The translations under genes and the position numbers were made by a program. From the NCBI GenBank assembly GCA_029817715.1, contig JARUPY010000085.1, positions 1,054,001-1,118,000 on the forward strand: 64,000 nucleotides of DNA. The letters are read 5' to 3'. Shown here one piece after another: positions 11,584 to 22,925 of this stretch. Every line of letters begins with the position of its first letter. Position 1 is the first letter of the stretch. The notes under the pieces were generated by a model. It worked only from the letters and a program-made list of their open reading frames with translations. It was not told the origin of the DNA and searched no databases. The stretch comes from Melastoma dodecandrum (taxonomy: Eukaryota > Streptophyta > Magnoliopsida > Myrtales > Melastomataceae).

Positions 11584-12195
11584 TCAGTTTAGAAACGCTC
11601 GGAGTTCATTATCTTTCAAAATGCCAAGATATGGTAGAGATCTTGCCTTCCTCTTGGCCTTAGTGTGCACAAGCTGTACCGGGATTTGATACAAGTCCTT
11701 GTCCACCGGCTTCGAATTCGGTCTCGACAGACGAGTGACCCTCGTCCTGGGAAACCCCTCGAGATCATCCCCTTCTGCCCAGCTTTCTTTACTATCCTTC
11801 ACTCGTCCGACTATTCCCTGCAACCATCACACAGGGAATAAGCAAACTACGATGGCAAACTGTCATTCCATTTAAAGATACTACTCCATGGCATGACATG
11901 ACCGAGGAAGCACCCTCGTGTATACCCGGCTCGTCGGGAACGGAATGGCAGCACCGTAAGTGCACTGATAAAGGTCGCCGTCGCCAGAGTAACTGTAATG
12001 GCGAAAAACGCGATGGTCGGCGGATTCGAAGTAGCTAGTAAATGGGATCCCCTCGTAGCTCTCCCAGCTACCAAACGTCGGGATTCGCCGCACGGGCCTC
12101 TTCTTGTTGTAGACCTGCAGAGATATGAACTGGGTCATTAACAAAATGAGTAGGAACAGAGGGACGTGTGAAATAACTTGCTTGCTTACGTCCAT
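11584..12195 (-). CDS. RIN4/NOI-like protein
   Basis: Small plant protein with a NOI-type segment (RIPTFGSWES...IPFTSYFE), the nitrate-induced domain shared with RIN4, the plasma-membrane immune regulator targeted by bacterial effectors. Inferred exons: 12190-12195 (only Met-Asp), 11926-12114 and 11584-11817, in phase, giving 143 residues. After VYNKKRPV the NOI block leads to an aromatic stretch (YSYSGDGDLYQ) and a C-terminal part with PVDKDLYQIPVQL and a basic cluster (KAKRKAR). Such DLY-x-IP tails occur in a plant subfamily of NOI proteins. The C-terminus lacks the Cys-rich lipidation tail I would expect from that subfamily, so the last exon end may be wrong. The six-base first coding exon is unusual. 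The family call is moderate; the second donor was chosen because it keeps the frame open. Confidence 0.55.
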
Positions 12196-12912
12196 GAGCG
12201 AGATCTGGGGGGGTTGGGGGGGGGGAGAAGTCGGGGGTGGTGTAGGCAGTAGGATTTTTAGATGAAAGGATTCCTTTTTTATATAATGCATGGGAAAGGA
12301 GCGATGGTGAATATGCAAAAATGGGAAAATGTTTCTTGGGGTTGGGAGATTTTCTGGGGGAATTCGAAAAGCAAGGCAAAAGCGAAGCATGTGGGGCAAC
12401 AAAGGGGGGTATGGTGAAAAGAAGAGAAAGGGGGAGAGGATTAAAGAGTGAAACTTTGGTGAAAGAAAGAGAGGAGGAATGAAAGGGTGGGTATATAGCA
12501 AAAGACATTTGGGAAGACAAAAGTAAAAGCTCCCCGTGGTATCGCATGAATTGGTCTGATTTCACTGATTCAACTGTGAGTATTGTCAAAGCTTTTTTTT
12601 TTTTTTTTTTTTTTTGGGTTTCAAACCTACTGCACTGAGTGAACAGTTGGTCGTGGCGCTCTCAATCTTTTTCGTGGAAGATCATCCACCATTCCATGAT
12701 TCATTCACAGGCAACTGATACTGGTCTTGAGAGTTGGACTGGATTGAACCCCAGGAAGAAGGGCACATACGAAATGATGATGAGCCCCCGAGGCCGCGAC
12801 ACAACATGATGATTTAATCTAAACACAATCCGGTAACCCAGATTCTCAGTCCTAAACTCCTTAATTAATTAGTTTGTTATTTAATAGTTATTAGACTGAA
12901 AAGAATGTCAAA
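12196..12912. other. Upstream region of the RIN4-like gene
   Basis: This presumably holds the promoter and 5'UTR of the minus-strand gene. It is purine-rich on the plus strand (12440-12490) and has a run of 23 T at 12593-12615. Minus-strand ORFs here are proline/serine-rich low-complexity translations and are not believed. Confidence 0.5.
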
Positions 12913-12985
12913 GCCGTCTTAGCTCAGCCGGTAGAGCGCGTGGCTTTTAACCACGTGGTCGTGGGTTCGATTCCCACAGACGGCG
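12913..12985 (+). tRNA. tRNA-Lys(UUU)
   Basis: A 73-nt cloverleaf. The acceptor arm GCCGTCT pairs with AGACGGC (12978-12984), followed by discriminator G. The D-arm contains AGCTCAGCCGGTAGAGC (A box). The anticodon stem CGTGG/CCACG encloses the loop CTTTTAA with anticodon TTT at 12946-12948. The T-arm GTGGG-TTCGATT-CCCAC is perfect (B box GGTTCGATTCC). No intron and no encoded CCA, as expected for a nuclear gene. It delivers lysine to AAA/AAG codons in the cytosol. Confidence 0.97.
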
Positions 12986-14500
12986 ACTAACTTCTTCATC
13001 TCATTTTATGGGCTTTTATTATTACATTACAACATATGTTTTGGGGGGCCTTCTTTCTCCCTTAGCTCTGGGCCTCTTCCATTTTATGCAACATACTTCG
13101 TCTTCACCTGAACTTGGGGGCTGGTTGGTTTTCTCGGGGGCAGATGACCCAATATCATCACCCCCCGAAAAGAATGAAAGATCCGGTTTGGTTTCAACCT
13201 TTAAGTCCGACCTTCCTTTCCCACAATCCCAAAACAGGGAAACTCCTAAACCCAATCTTGATTAGGACACAGTTCAGTGTCCCTTGTTCCAGACCCAATC
13301 ACCAATCACACCATCACCTAATCATGAACTAAAACAACTATCAACGTTAACCTAAACCCAACCTTTCTGGCAAGGCATGCGACATTAGTGAATTTCGTAC
13401 AATTAGGAAAAAGAAAAAGCTTCATCATCTTTTTTTTTAAATGAAAAGAAATAAAATTTGATTTGGGTCACATGCCCATGTCTCCTCACTGGCATCATTC
13501 TTTCCCCATGTGAGAGAGAGAGAGAGAGAGAGGGACCTTGACACTCAAACAACTCAAAGTATTAAACAACTATGAGGTGAGTGTTGTGCTATCCAGCAAT
13601 CCCTTTTTTCTAATCCTTTTCACTATTACAATAACTACAACCTTTTTAACACCAATGAAAAATAAATAAAATTTGGTAAAACTTATGGTTGACGAGCTTG
13701 CTTGCTTGCATTGCATGGGATAAGTGCAAAAGAAAGAGGCATATGGGCAGAGAGGGGGTCTTGTGAATGCACTGCACTCTACACACATGCCAAGGGGCGT
13801 GTGAGAGATGACCTTTCGCATGACATCCTAACTAAACTACCACCGATTCACGAGTCTCGTTTCCTTCTATTAAACAAAATTCCACGTGCCCCCCCGAATA
13901 GGATCAATCATCACCCCATGCAACCTCTCTTCTCTTCCCCATTCCCAAAAAGGTTAGTGTAAATTCCTCCTCCTCATCTTTTCTTTTTAACACTTTTTCA
14001 TTATTGCAATGTAATTCTAATGATGTAATAAGGAGGAGGGGAATTAGATCAAAGTAAGTAAGGGGAGGGGAATTTCGGACGACCAGAGAGCGAGCGAGCA
14101 GTAGCCGTTGGGTAAATAAGAAACAAAAATCATAACGGAGGCACCAACAACCAGCTCTCCCGCACGTGTGGGCCTCGTCGGGACCTGAGATTACCAAAAC
14201 GCCCCCTAATCAGCAAACGGTTAATCGGTGGAGTTTCTTTGGAAGAGCAGGGGTAGAATAGTCAGATGGACGGAATCGATTTTTGAATCCCCCCCCCCCA
14301 CTCGTCCCGTTCTAGTTTGGCTAATATCGTCGTCGTCGTCGATCGACCGATCGATCGCCGGGGTAGAGCAAGAGAAGGAGCTCCAATTCCGTTTTAACTA
14401 ACTTCTTTCCTTTCCTTTTCTTTCTCTCTTGGCGGATCGGAGAAGAGGGAGTAAGAAGGAAGAATATCGGCAGCTTCCTGGAGATCGGAGTGCGAGGACG
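12986..14500. other. Intergenic, then fimbrin upstream region
   Basis: No gene seen. There is a (GA)n microsatellite near 13512-13531 and a (CGT)n stretch near 14328-14341. The CT-rich tract just before 14501 is typical of a plant 5'UTR leader. Confidence 0.55.
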
Positions 14501-17500
14501 ATGATGTCGGGGTACGTCGGGATCCTTGTGTCGGATCCGTTGCTGCAGAATCAGTTCACTCAGGTGGAGCTCCGCAGCTTGAAGACTCAGGTAGATCGCG
14601 TGTGGCGATGCTCCCGGGTGAAGGAGCGTTGATGGCTTTTAGCTGGATTTTTTATGTTTGACGTTTTTGTGGTTTTTTTCATGATCGGTTTTCGATCCTT
14701 TGTCTTGATGGATGCTTATCATGGCCTGAGATTTCTTTAGCTGCTTTTTTTTTCTCGGTGAATTGTCGAATGCAGATTCGATGTGATGTTGAGATGGTTG
14801 ATTGCAGTTCATGAGTATGAGGAGAGACAGCGGGAAGCTCACCCTTGGAGATTTGCCTTCAAAGATGTCGAGATTGAAGGTCGTCGGAGAGAATCTGACG
14901 GAAGGAGAGAGAGGAGCTTTCATTCAGGATGTTTACCAGAATATGCAGGAGGGAGTCGACTTCGAGCTCTTCCTCAGGGTAAGGGTGGCCAACGGCATTT
15001 CTCATCTTTTTCTCGGTGAAGGTCTCTATGATTGTTGAGGCTTCTGTCTATCGAGGGAGGCAATATTTTCCTAATATTCTCTCTATAAGAGCACAAAGAC
15101 CTTTTGCATTTTTATGTGTTCATGGTTCCTGTCCTTTTAAGGGACTCTTTCATCGAACACTTTCACGACAGGTGTACTTGAAGTTACAAGCGCACGCAAG
15201 TGCAAGAACAGGAAGTGGTGCGAAGAATTCGTCTGCATTCCTAAAAACTGCTACCACGACTCTCCTACATACGATAAGCGAATCTGAGAAGGCGTCTTAT
15301 GTTGCACATATCAACAACTACCTGAAGGACGATGAATTCTTGAAGAAATATCTACCTATAGACCCCTTGACGAACGATCTTTTTGAGATAGCCAAGGACG
15401 GCGTTCTTCTTTGGTAATCAAATGCCGTTTCTGTTAGTTGTTTCACAATTCGCAAGTGTCTTCAGAAATGAGATATTTCTTTCTTACCTGCAGCAAGCTC
15501 ATCAATGTGGCGGTTCCTGGGACAATAGATGAACGGGCTATCAACACCAAAAGTCAGCTTAATCCCTGGGAAAGAAATGAAAATCACACACTTTGTCTCA
15601 ATTCTACAAAGGCTATTGGTTGCACTGTCGTGAACATAGGAAACGAAGATTTCATTGAAGGAAGGGTAAGAATCGTCTTCACGCATCTCCAAAGTGTCGT
15701 CTGGATTGACTATGTTCATTTGAGCGTCCCTTTTAAGTGGTCTCAGTTCTAAACTTCTAATACACAAATCATTTCATTCATCAACAGAAGAATTTGTAGG
15801 AGCTTCAGTGGATAATAATGTTTGATTTTGCTTCTTTGAAATTTACAGGGAATTTTCTTACAGACAGAGTAGGTGTATTTTCGTGTTGAGATTACCCTCG
15901 ATTGTTCTACTTGCTAGAATTAAAAGAGACTGGCACCGTTCGGCTTTTCATGGAGTGTTGTCCATCATTACATGTATGCCTAAACCCTAAGCCCTATTGT
16001 TAATTCTCTTGTTGTTTTTTCTTCAGCGTCATCTTGTGCTTGGAGTGATCTCACAAATCATAAAGGTAAGATCTTTTTGATAAAAGGTTGTTTAGTCAGG
16101 GATGATGGTGAACAAAGGTTAGTGTCATTCACCATATTTTTGGTTTATAATTTGAGCATGACTCAACAAGGCCTCGGTATTTTTCCCAGATACAACTACT
16201 AGCAGATCTCAACCTTAAGAAAACACCTGAGCTGGTGGAGTTGGTAGATGACAGCAAGGTGAAATTTTAATAGGAGGCCATACCTTTATAACGTCCCTGT
16301 CTTCTTCTGATTGCTCCAATTTATGTTTATGAAAAGGATGTTGAAGAGTTGATGAGTCTACCTCCTGAAAAGATCTTGTTGAGGTGGATGAATTTTCATT
16401 TAAAGAAATCAGAATACAGGAGGATTGTTACAAATTTTTCTTTTGATGTAAAGGTAAGCTTGTTCTACTTTTTTTACTTGTGCATCTTCTTCATATCCGT
16501 AGAAGCAGATCAACATCATCCAGCCAGCTATATCCTGTATTTTATCATGTCTCAAAATTCAAATGTCAGAACGAATGGAAAGATTATTAAGAGGTGGTCG
16601 TTTCCATTCTGTAATTGAGTGCCTTTTCCTGTAAATTGCCCTGCAGGATGCCGAGGCCTACTCACACCTTTTAAATGTGCTGGCACCAGAGCATGTTGAT
16701 TCATCCATTTTCGAAGTAAAAGATGCTTTACAAAGAGCAAAACTAGTTCTTCAGCACGCAGATAGGATGGGATGCAAAAGATACCTAACTGAAAGAGACA
16801 TCGTGGAAGGATGCCCTAATCTGAACCTTGCATTTGTAGCACACATCTTCCAGCACAGGTAGCCATGAATATTTTGAGAGAATCTTTGCTATCTAGATCT
16901 TTGCAGTTAAGCATTATTTGGTATTGTCATCTCAGGCTAGAAACTTCTGGCTAACATTATCATGTGTCCTTCATAATGGTAGACTTGTTGTTAGGGAACA
17001 TAATGCTTAAATCTGTGACAGAGGAAGACACGTGCTTTAACAGCTAGAAATGTAATGGCATATCGTCTTCGTAATTTGGTTATGCTCTTTCTCCTTGTAG
17101 GAATGGACTAAGACAAACAAAACAGATATCCTTCATTGAAGGTTCTCTGGAGGACAGCCAGCTATCAAGAGAAGAGAAAGCATTACGCTTTTGGATCAAC
17201 AGTCTGGGACCTTCGACGTACGTGGACAACGTTTTCGAAGATCTCAGAAACGGGTAGAGTTTTTCTCTTATGGAGAATCCATTTTCCCTAGATATCTCTG
17301 GCTTTATCTTTCGCTCACCGATTGCTTTACCTTTTCTTGAAGGTGGGTTTTGCTCGAGACACTTGACAAAATATCTCCGGGAATTGTTAACTGGAAGATT
17401 GCCAATAAACCACCCATCAAAATGCCATTCAAGAAAGTAGAGAATTGCAATCAAGTTGTGAAACTAGGGAAGCAGTTGAAGTTCTCCCTGGTCAATGTCG

Positions 17501-18410
17501 CTGGAAATGACATCTTTCAGGGGAACAAGAAGTTGATTCTCGGTATGCTTATGCCTCCCTTACTTCGATACTCATTCAGACACAAATCCTCGAGAATTAA
17601 CATGTTCTACAGCCTATCTGTGGCAGCTGATGCGATGCAATATGCTCCAGCTACTAAAAAACTTGCGATTTCATTCCAATGGGAAGGAGATCAATGATGT
17701 TGATATCCTCGGGTGGGCGAACAGCAAAGTCCGAGGATCCGGAAGTAAAAGTCGCATGATGAGCTTCAAGGTACTCTCCCCTAACTTTTGACACTAACAT
17801 CATAAGCTGTGCCGTGCTAATTTCTTGAGAGCGATGCTCGGTTTGGCAGGATAAAAGCTTGTCTGATGGCACTTTCTTCCTGGAGCTTCTGAGTGCCGTG
17901 CAACCAAGAGCAGTGAATTGGAGTCTCGTCACGGGTGGGGTAACTGGTAAACTTCGAAAATTCTTTCCTCTGATCGTCGAGTATGGCCGGGCTAGCTCAA
18001 AAACAAACTCCCTTTTTTAAACGGATGTTACAGATGAAGAAAAGAAGATGAATGCCAGTTACATCATAAGCATTGCGAGGAAACTGGGTTGCTCAATATT
18101 TCTACTTCCCGAGGACATAACCGAGGTTAGCACCCAGCTGTTTCCCCTCGCTAATCCCTTCTCCGGTCCGCCGCTGTATGAGCCACTTAAACATCAATTG
18201 GTGTGTGCGTGCGCATAATCTCAGGTGAACCAGAAGATGATCCTCACGTTAACCGCAAGCATCATGTACTGGTTCTTGAGACAACCAGTGGAAGAACGAG
18301 CACCCCCGACACCGGACAGCGATTCTGGGAGCCAGCCAGACACGTCCTCGAGCTCGGCCACGGATGACTCCGGCTCGGAATCCTCGACGGAAAGCGGAAG
18401 CAGCATTTAG
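14501..18410 (+). CDS. Fimbrin, actin-bundling protein
   Basis: Cross-links actin filaments into bundles through two actin-binding domains. Fourteen exons with canonical borders and consistent phases: 14501-14590, 14808-14978, 15172-15413, 15494-15665, 16027-16065, 16190-16258, 16337-16453, 16647-16858, 17101-17253, 17343-17542, 17613-17770, 17850-17946, 18034-18125, 18225-18410. The product is 665 residues, normal for plant fimbrins. It starts [19 protein letters not shown], with an EF-hand-like N-terminal part ([20 protein letters not shown]), followed by four calponin-homology domains in two tandem pairs (about 120-370 and 395-625). Typical CH text includes [39 protein letters not shown] and [24 protein letters not shown]. 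The C-terminal 35 residues are a Ser/Asp/Glu-rich acidic tail that varies between paralogues. A second Met three bases in could be the real start. The paralogue number is not assigned. Confidence 0.95.
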
Positions 18411-19136
18411 TGGCCGGACACCCCGTTCCGGCTCTCGACAAAATCCCTTCACCACGCCACCCCTTTGTATATTATTAAAAAGCATGTTGATTGATACCCC
18501 CTAAAATAATGGGAGCCAAGTATTTTTGGCAAATATAGGAATCTAAACTTGGTTTTCATAAAAATTCGGCATTAATATGGCCTTAAAGATCCCATGAGAG
18601 TGCCACGTGGGAGGAAAGGCGGAACATACCCCCCCTGTCGGCACCTGACATTTACTGTCCGTTAGTTTCAAAAATATCAAACTCTTCTTCTTTTTTAAGG
18701 CGAATATAAATAATATTTTAAAAAGTTTCATTCGTAAATAAGCTAAATAGAGTATTTTCTATCATTTGATTTTTTCTTCTTTCTTTTTTTTTTCATTATC
18801 AGGACCAGAACTAACGTCACGACACGTTACCAAATCAGTTAAATAATTTGTATAATTAATCAAATAATAAGAAACCTTAAATCTTAAAAAAATTGTAAAA
18901 TATAGTTTCAATTGGAGTTAACTAAATTGAACATAATTTTTTTTTAAAAGTCCCAAAACCGATAAGATAATTTCTGATGGGAATAAATTGGCACCTCTAA
19001 ATTAAAAATTGGGGGCATTTTTGTCCTTTTTCTTAACTATACATTGCCTCTTCCCATTGATGTGTAACACACTTTTCCCCTATCTGTCGTTAGCTCTAAA
19101 CTCTGTACACGCATAGTTTACCATAAGATCCTAAGG
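18411..19136. other. Intergenic between convergent genes
   Basis: AT-rich sequence containing the 3'UTRs of fimbrin (plus) and the BASS carrier (minus). No other feature was recognised. Confidence 0.6.
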
Positions 19137-21097
19137 CTAAACTCCAACGGCCGTCCCAAATTGCGGGAGGACTCGCGACGGCAGCTCCCTAATCTGTAAG
19201 CCGCTCCCCCAGAACGAAGCGAGGCACAGGCCCATGATGGCCATGGCCACAACCGAGCATGCTGGCGGGACTGCGTGACTGCTGCCCAGGAACTGAGTCG
19301 CGAGTAGGCCTGCCAGCGTTGAGCTTTGCATCCCAGTGCATAACGATATCGTCCTGCTCACTTCCTCGTCTTGCCTGAGAAATTACAACAACGGGTTGCT
19401 GCCTGCCTGAGATAATCCGGATCCCACTGCAGTCCGTCAATGTAATTACAAGCGAAAGTCTACATACCTCAAGACTGGAAGTCTCGAGACCCAGTATCCC
19501 AGGGTGAATGCCACGGCGTGGAATGTCAATATAGGAAGAACTAGCCGCAACCCCTCCCTCGACAAAATTTGGCTGCGGTTTATGGCGAGTGGGCTCCCAA
19601 TGCACAACGAAGTGCATATCATGGCAACAAAAGGCATCACCGGTCGAACAACAGACACCACCGGCTTCGCATAAGTATTGAGCAACAGCCCAAGAGTAAC
19701 GGGAACGAGAACCACCTGCAATATCGACTTGGACATGGCGACCGCATCCACTGGAACGACGGACCCGATTAGATGGCCAGTCAATAGAGGGGTAACAATC
19801 ACAGAAGCGATCGTAGTGCTGCTGGTAAGCAAGATGCTCAATGCCACATCGCTTTTACTCAAGTAGCTAGCGTAGCTTGATAGCTGAGCCCCCGCAACAC
19901 AAGCCGTGAGCACGAAACCTGCATAGAAAATCTGAGGCATCCCAAACGCTTGCGCGATGAGTACCCCAAGGGCCGGCTTCAGGGCATACTGTGCGATAAA
20001 GCCGACGGATAACGGCAAAGGCCTGTAGGAAATAACAAAAAACAGTCAAGAAAATAAATTAAAAAGATCTCGCTCCCAATATAAATCCCCCAACGACATT
20101 AGCAGCATATATCAATCGCCTTGTTACCTCTTGAAAGCGAGGGCGAAGTCATCAATGGACAGCCGGATCCCGATGGATAACATAATCCCACCAAGGGCCG
20201 GAGCATACAATTCTTTGGATACCCTGAAACAGAACTCAATCGTCAGGATCACGAGAAACAAAAGCGGCAGAAATTCAATGTTTCATCCGCGAAAAGATCA
20301 AACAAGACTCTGTGACCGAAACAACAGATGAGCCAACCCCATAAACATTCATTCATGTATGAATACTCATAGAAAGAAACAGCCAAAACAAGGGCAAAAG
20401 CAGAAGAAACATTCAGTCATACACAACGACAGAACCAATCAAGATCAATACGAGGAGAATGGAATCGGGAAAAGACAGAAACTTTTATTTAATCACAACT
20501 CCGATGACGAATGCCCCAAGCAGGAAAATTTAGAACACTGACTTCATCCCTCACTCTCAAGTAATAAATTTCTAATTGTTCTACCAACTAACGAACTTTC
20601 CTCGTTGACATCGATGCCCTGACCCTCCTCAAGAAAACGTCAAAACCCGTGAAAGACGGAGACTCTTAAGGCTAGAAAACCCAATAGTACCAAGTAAACG
20701 TCGAGGGCTGCGTGAGGGCCGCAGCTGCGGTGAGGGCGACGACGAAGGGGAGCATCGCCGACAGCACCTCCTCCGACGAGGACGATGAGGAGGAAGCGGA
20801 CCCTTCTGTTCTAGAAGATTCAACAACGTCCGCATCCTCCGCCTCGTCGTCGCTGCTATAGCTGTCAACCCCGAAGGAGAGCAAGGAGACGTTCCCTTCC
20901 CTCCTCGGGAGCCCCACCCTCCCTACGAACGTCTCCGTGGAGCACGCCCGGGAGGAGAGAGCCCCTCCTCCACCGCGCCGGGGGCTGCCAGAGGGAGGGA
21001 GCCAGCGGGGCGGGCGGGGGCTTCGGTGGGTGATTCTGGGGAGAATTGGGCCGGCGGGAGCGCGTAGTAGGAGGAGGGTTGGGGTTACGGAGGCCAT
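19137..21097 (-). CDS. BASS3: Plastid BASS-family sodium/metabolite cotransporter
   Basis: Bile-acid:sodium symporter (SBF) family carrier of the chloroplast envelope; BASS2, the best-studied relative, imports pyruvate with Na+. Four exons: 20691-21097, 20128-20223, 19468-20022, 19137-19374, giving 431 residues with all phases matching. Residues 1 to about 70 form a Ser/Arg/Pro-rich plastid transit peptide. An acidic Ser-rich linker follows, then about nine membrane segments. Diagnostic blocks are YAPALGGIMLSIGIRLSIDD, QYALKPALGVLIAQAFG, CVAGAQLSSYASYLSKSDVA, LLTSSTTIASVIVTPLLTG and the C-terminal EVSRTISLCTGMQSSTLAG. From memory the sequence resembles BASS3 more than BASS1, 2, 4 or 5. The substrate of BASS3 is not established. 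The ATG at 21097 is preferred because the frame upstream has no ATG. Confidence 0.85.
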
Positions 21098-21530
21098 ATG
21101 GGTGGACGGAGGAGCCACCGTGCGAGGCGGTGGCGGCCGGAGGAAGTGGGCGAAGAAGAGGTGGTGGTGGTGGTGGTGGGGTGGGGAGGGAGTGATTGTG
21201 GTTAGAAATAGGTGGGATGCGACACAGAAAGAAGATATTTAAAAGATAATTAAAAAAAAAAAACAAACGTGACTTTACCTTCAGAGTTAAAAAAAAAAGG
21301 AAAATTAAATTAAAAAAAAAAGGCAATTTCGTTGTTGGGCGAGTCTTTCTTTTTGTCCTTTATAATGGGGTTGAAATCAAAAACAGGCATCTGCATTTTT
21401 TGGACAACATGAACCGACTTCGAACAATGGAACAACGTAGAAGCATATCGACTTCAACGCTCCCCAAGACAACAGAGCCAAAAAGACCACCACTGGCCCT
21501 AATCGACCATGAAGCATTAAGGAGGAAGGG
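21098..21530. other. BASS gene 5' region and intergenic sequence
   Basis: GC-rich leader with a GT-rich, TGG-repeat stretch (about 21160-21185) immediately upstream of the BASS start, then A-rich sequence and the 3'UTR of the next minus-strand gene. No separate gene seen. Confidence 0.5.
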
Positions 21531-22067
21531 TTACTGCAGAAAAGAGTAGACAGCAGTGGATATGTAAACCAGCAGAGCAGAAGAAACCAGCACCACCAGC
21601 GCGGCCACCGCGTCGATGGCCGACTTGCTCCCGCACGACAGCGTCCCCAGCCTAATCTCGATCACGCATACCATCGACAGCATCAGGAAAAGGCACCCCA
21701 TGACGGACCCGATGGCCGACCCTAGCATTCCCAGCCTCAGCACCCTAATGCTGATCCTCGCCCTAAATGCCTCATCCACGTCGTTGCTGTTGAGCAGGTT
21801 GATGGCTAGCTTGAGCCCCTGGGCGACGAGCGACGAGAACAGGAAGAAGCTAAAGGACACCACCTCGAAGACAATCAGCCTCTTGACGACATCGATGCCC
21901 GCGTCACATCCGCCGGGGTTCTCAAGGCTGTGTTGCCCGGGACTGGTTAGGGATAGCCCGACGAAGACGGCGATAGTGAATAGGGAGTTGACGTTGACGA
22001 GCCCGTCGAGGGCGGTGACGTGCACGCTGGTGGTCGTGGTTCCCGTTGGCTGGAGCGACGACGACAT
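21531..22067 (-). CDS. Four-TM membrane protein, MEE60-like
   Basis: Single-exon gene for 178 residues. Four hydrophobic segments are visible: VNSLFTIAVFVGLSL (about 27-41), VFEVVSFSFFLFSSLVAQGL (about 68-87), MLGSAIGSVMGCLFLMLSMV (about 115-134) and the C-terminal LVVLVSSALLVYISTAVYSF. The soluble start THVTALDG-like segment (VHVTALDGLVNVNS) and ARISIRVLRLG are conserved in a plant family annotated after Arabidopsis MEE60 (maternal effect embryo arrest). The biochemical role of the family is unknown to me. The MEE60 link is recalled from family text and could be wrong; the gene itself looks sound. The intronless structure is read directly. Confidence 0.75.
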   Translation of the reverse strand: MSSSLQPTGTTTTSVHVTALDGLVNVNSLFTIAVFVGLSLTSPGQHSLENPGGCDAGIDVVKRLIVFEVVSFSFFLFSSLVAQGLKLAINLLNSNDVDEAFRARISIRVLRLGMLGSAIGSVMGCLFLMLSMVCVIEIRLGTLSCGSKSAIDAVAALVVLVSSALLVYISTAVYSFLQ

Positions 22068-22925
22068 CCCGGAGACGCGGTTGGCTAGATCTGGGGAGTA
22101 GCCCTTGTCGGAGCCGCTGCAGAAACGACTTTAGCTTTAAAATGGGGAATCGGCAAGCGAGGGGACACGGAGCTTCTCGGAGGGAATTGGATGGCTTACT
22201 CGTCCATAGATGGAGGAGGGCGATGGCTTTGCTTTCGCTTGTTCTCCTCCCGAGCTTCAGTTGTTGCTGTTGCTTTTGGGTTCGGACAGCGGTGACTTCA
22301 GGCGTGCGGGACAACCTTTGCTTTTCTTACCCCCCCGGGGTATCTTTGTCGTCTGCTTACGATCGTGGGGTTGAAGCTTCTGCTGTCCAAATGGGCTTCC
22401 TCATGGGTCGTCGTAGAGGCCCAAAATAGCTACAACTCTCTGATTAGCAACGGCCCGGCCCATCCAGTCCCGTCTGTCGTTAGAAGCAAAGGGCAAAAGA
22501 AAGCAGGCAAAGCTCGAATGGCATGGAAACAGTAAGGAGAAGAATGAAAGGCAGAAGAAGACAGGACCGGACTGGATTTAATGCCCGCGATCGGCAGCTC
22601 GAACCGCCCAAAAGTTCGGTCGAGGCGAAAGGTGCCCCAGACTATTCTTTAAACATAAAAAAGACAAATATCATCAGGAACGAAGGAAGCCATTCCCAGT
22701 AAATACATCCCGAAAGGGAAGATTAGATTACACAAGAGGATTGAGTTTCTTACACGCATTAAAAGTGCACACTGCAATATTAGGAAATTAATGTTGTCCT
22801 AGAGGCTTGTTTTTCTAACTGCTACAAGTCAACCAGACTTTTTTTTTTTTTGCCCCCCGACATCAAAGGGTTAAATTCTAGCAGTTAAAAGAACAGTCTT
22901 GAGTCCGGTCTGAGTTGTCTGATTC
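22068..22925. other. Intergenic between two minus-strand genes
   Basis: Contains the promoter of the MEE60-like gene (left part) and the 3'UTR of the FRIGIDA-like gene (right part, with an 11-base T run near 22840). No further gene seen. Confidence 0.55.

Noticed and set aside
12068..12589. Two overlapping long minus-strand ORFs upstream of the RIN4-like gene
   Set aside because: Low-complexity Pro/Ser/Phe text from a purine-rich leader, in two frames at once, with no similarity to known proteins.
19189..19617. Minus-strand ORF overlapping BASS exons
   Set aside because: Out-of-frame reading through the last intron of the carrier gene.
20865..21326. Overlapping ORFs on both strands at the BASS gene 5' end
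   Set aside because: GC-rich shadows of the transit-peptide exon; the frame chosen joins in phase with the rest of the carrier.
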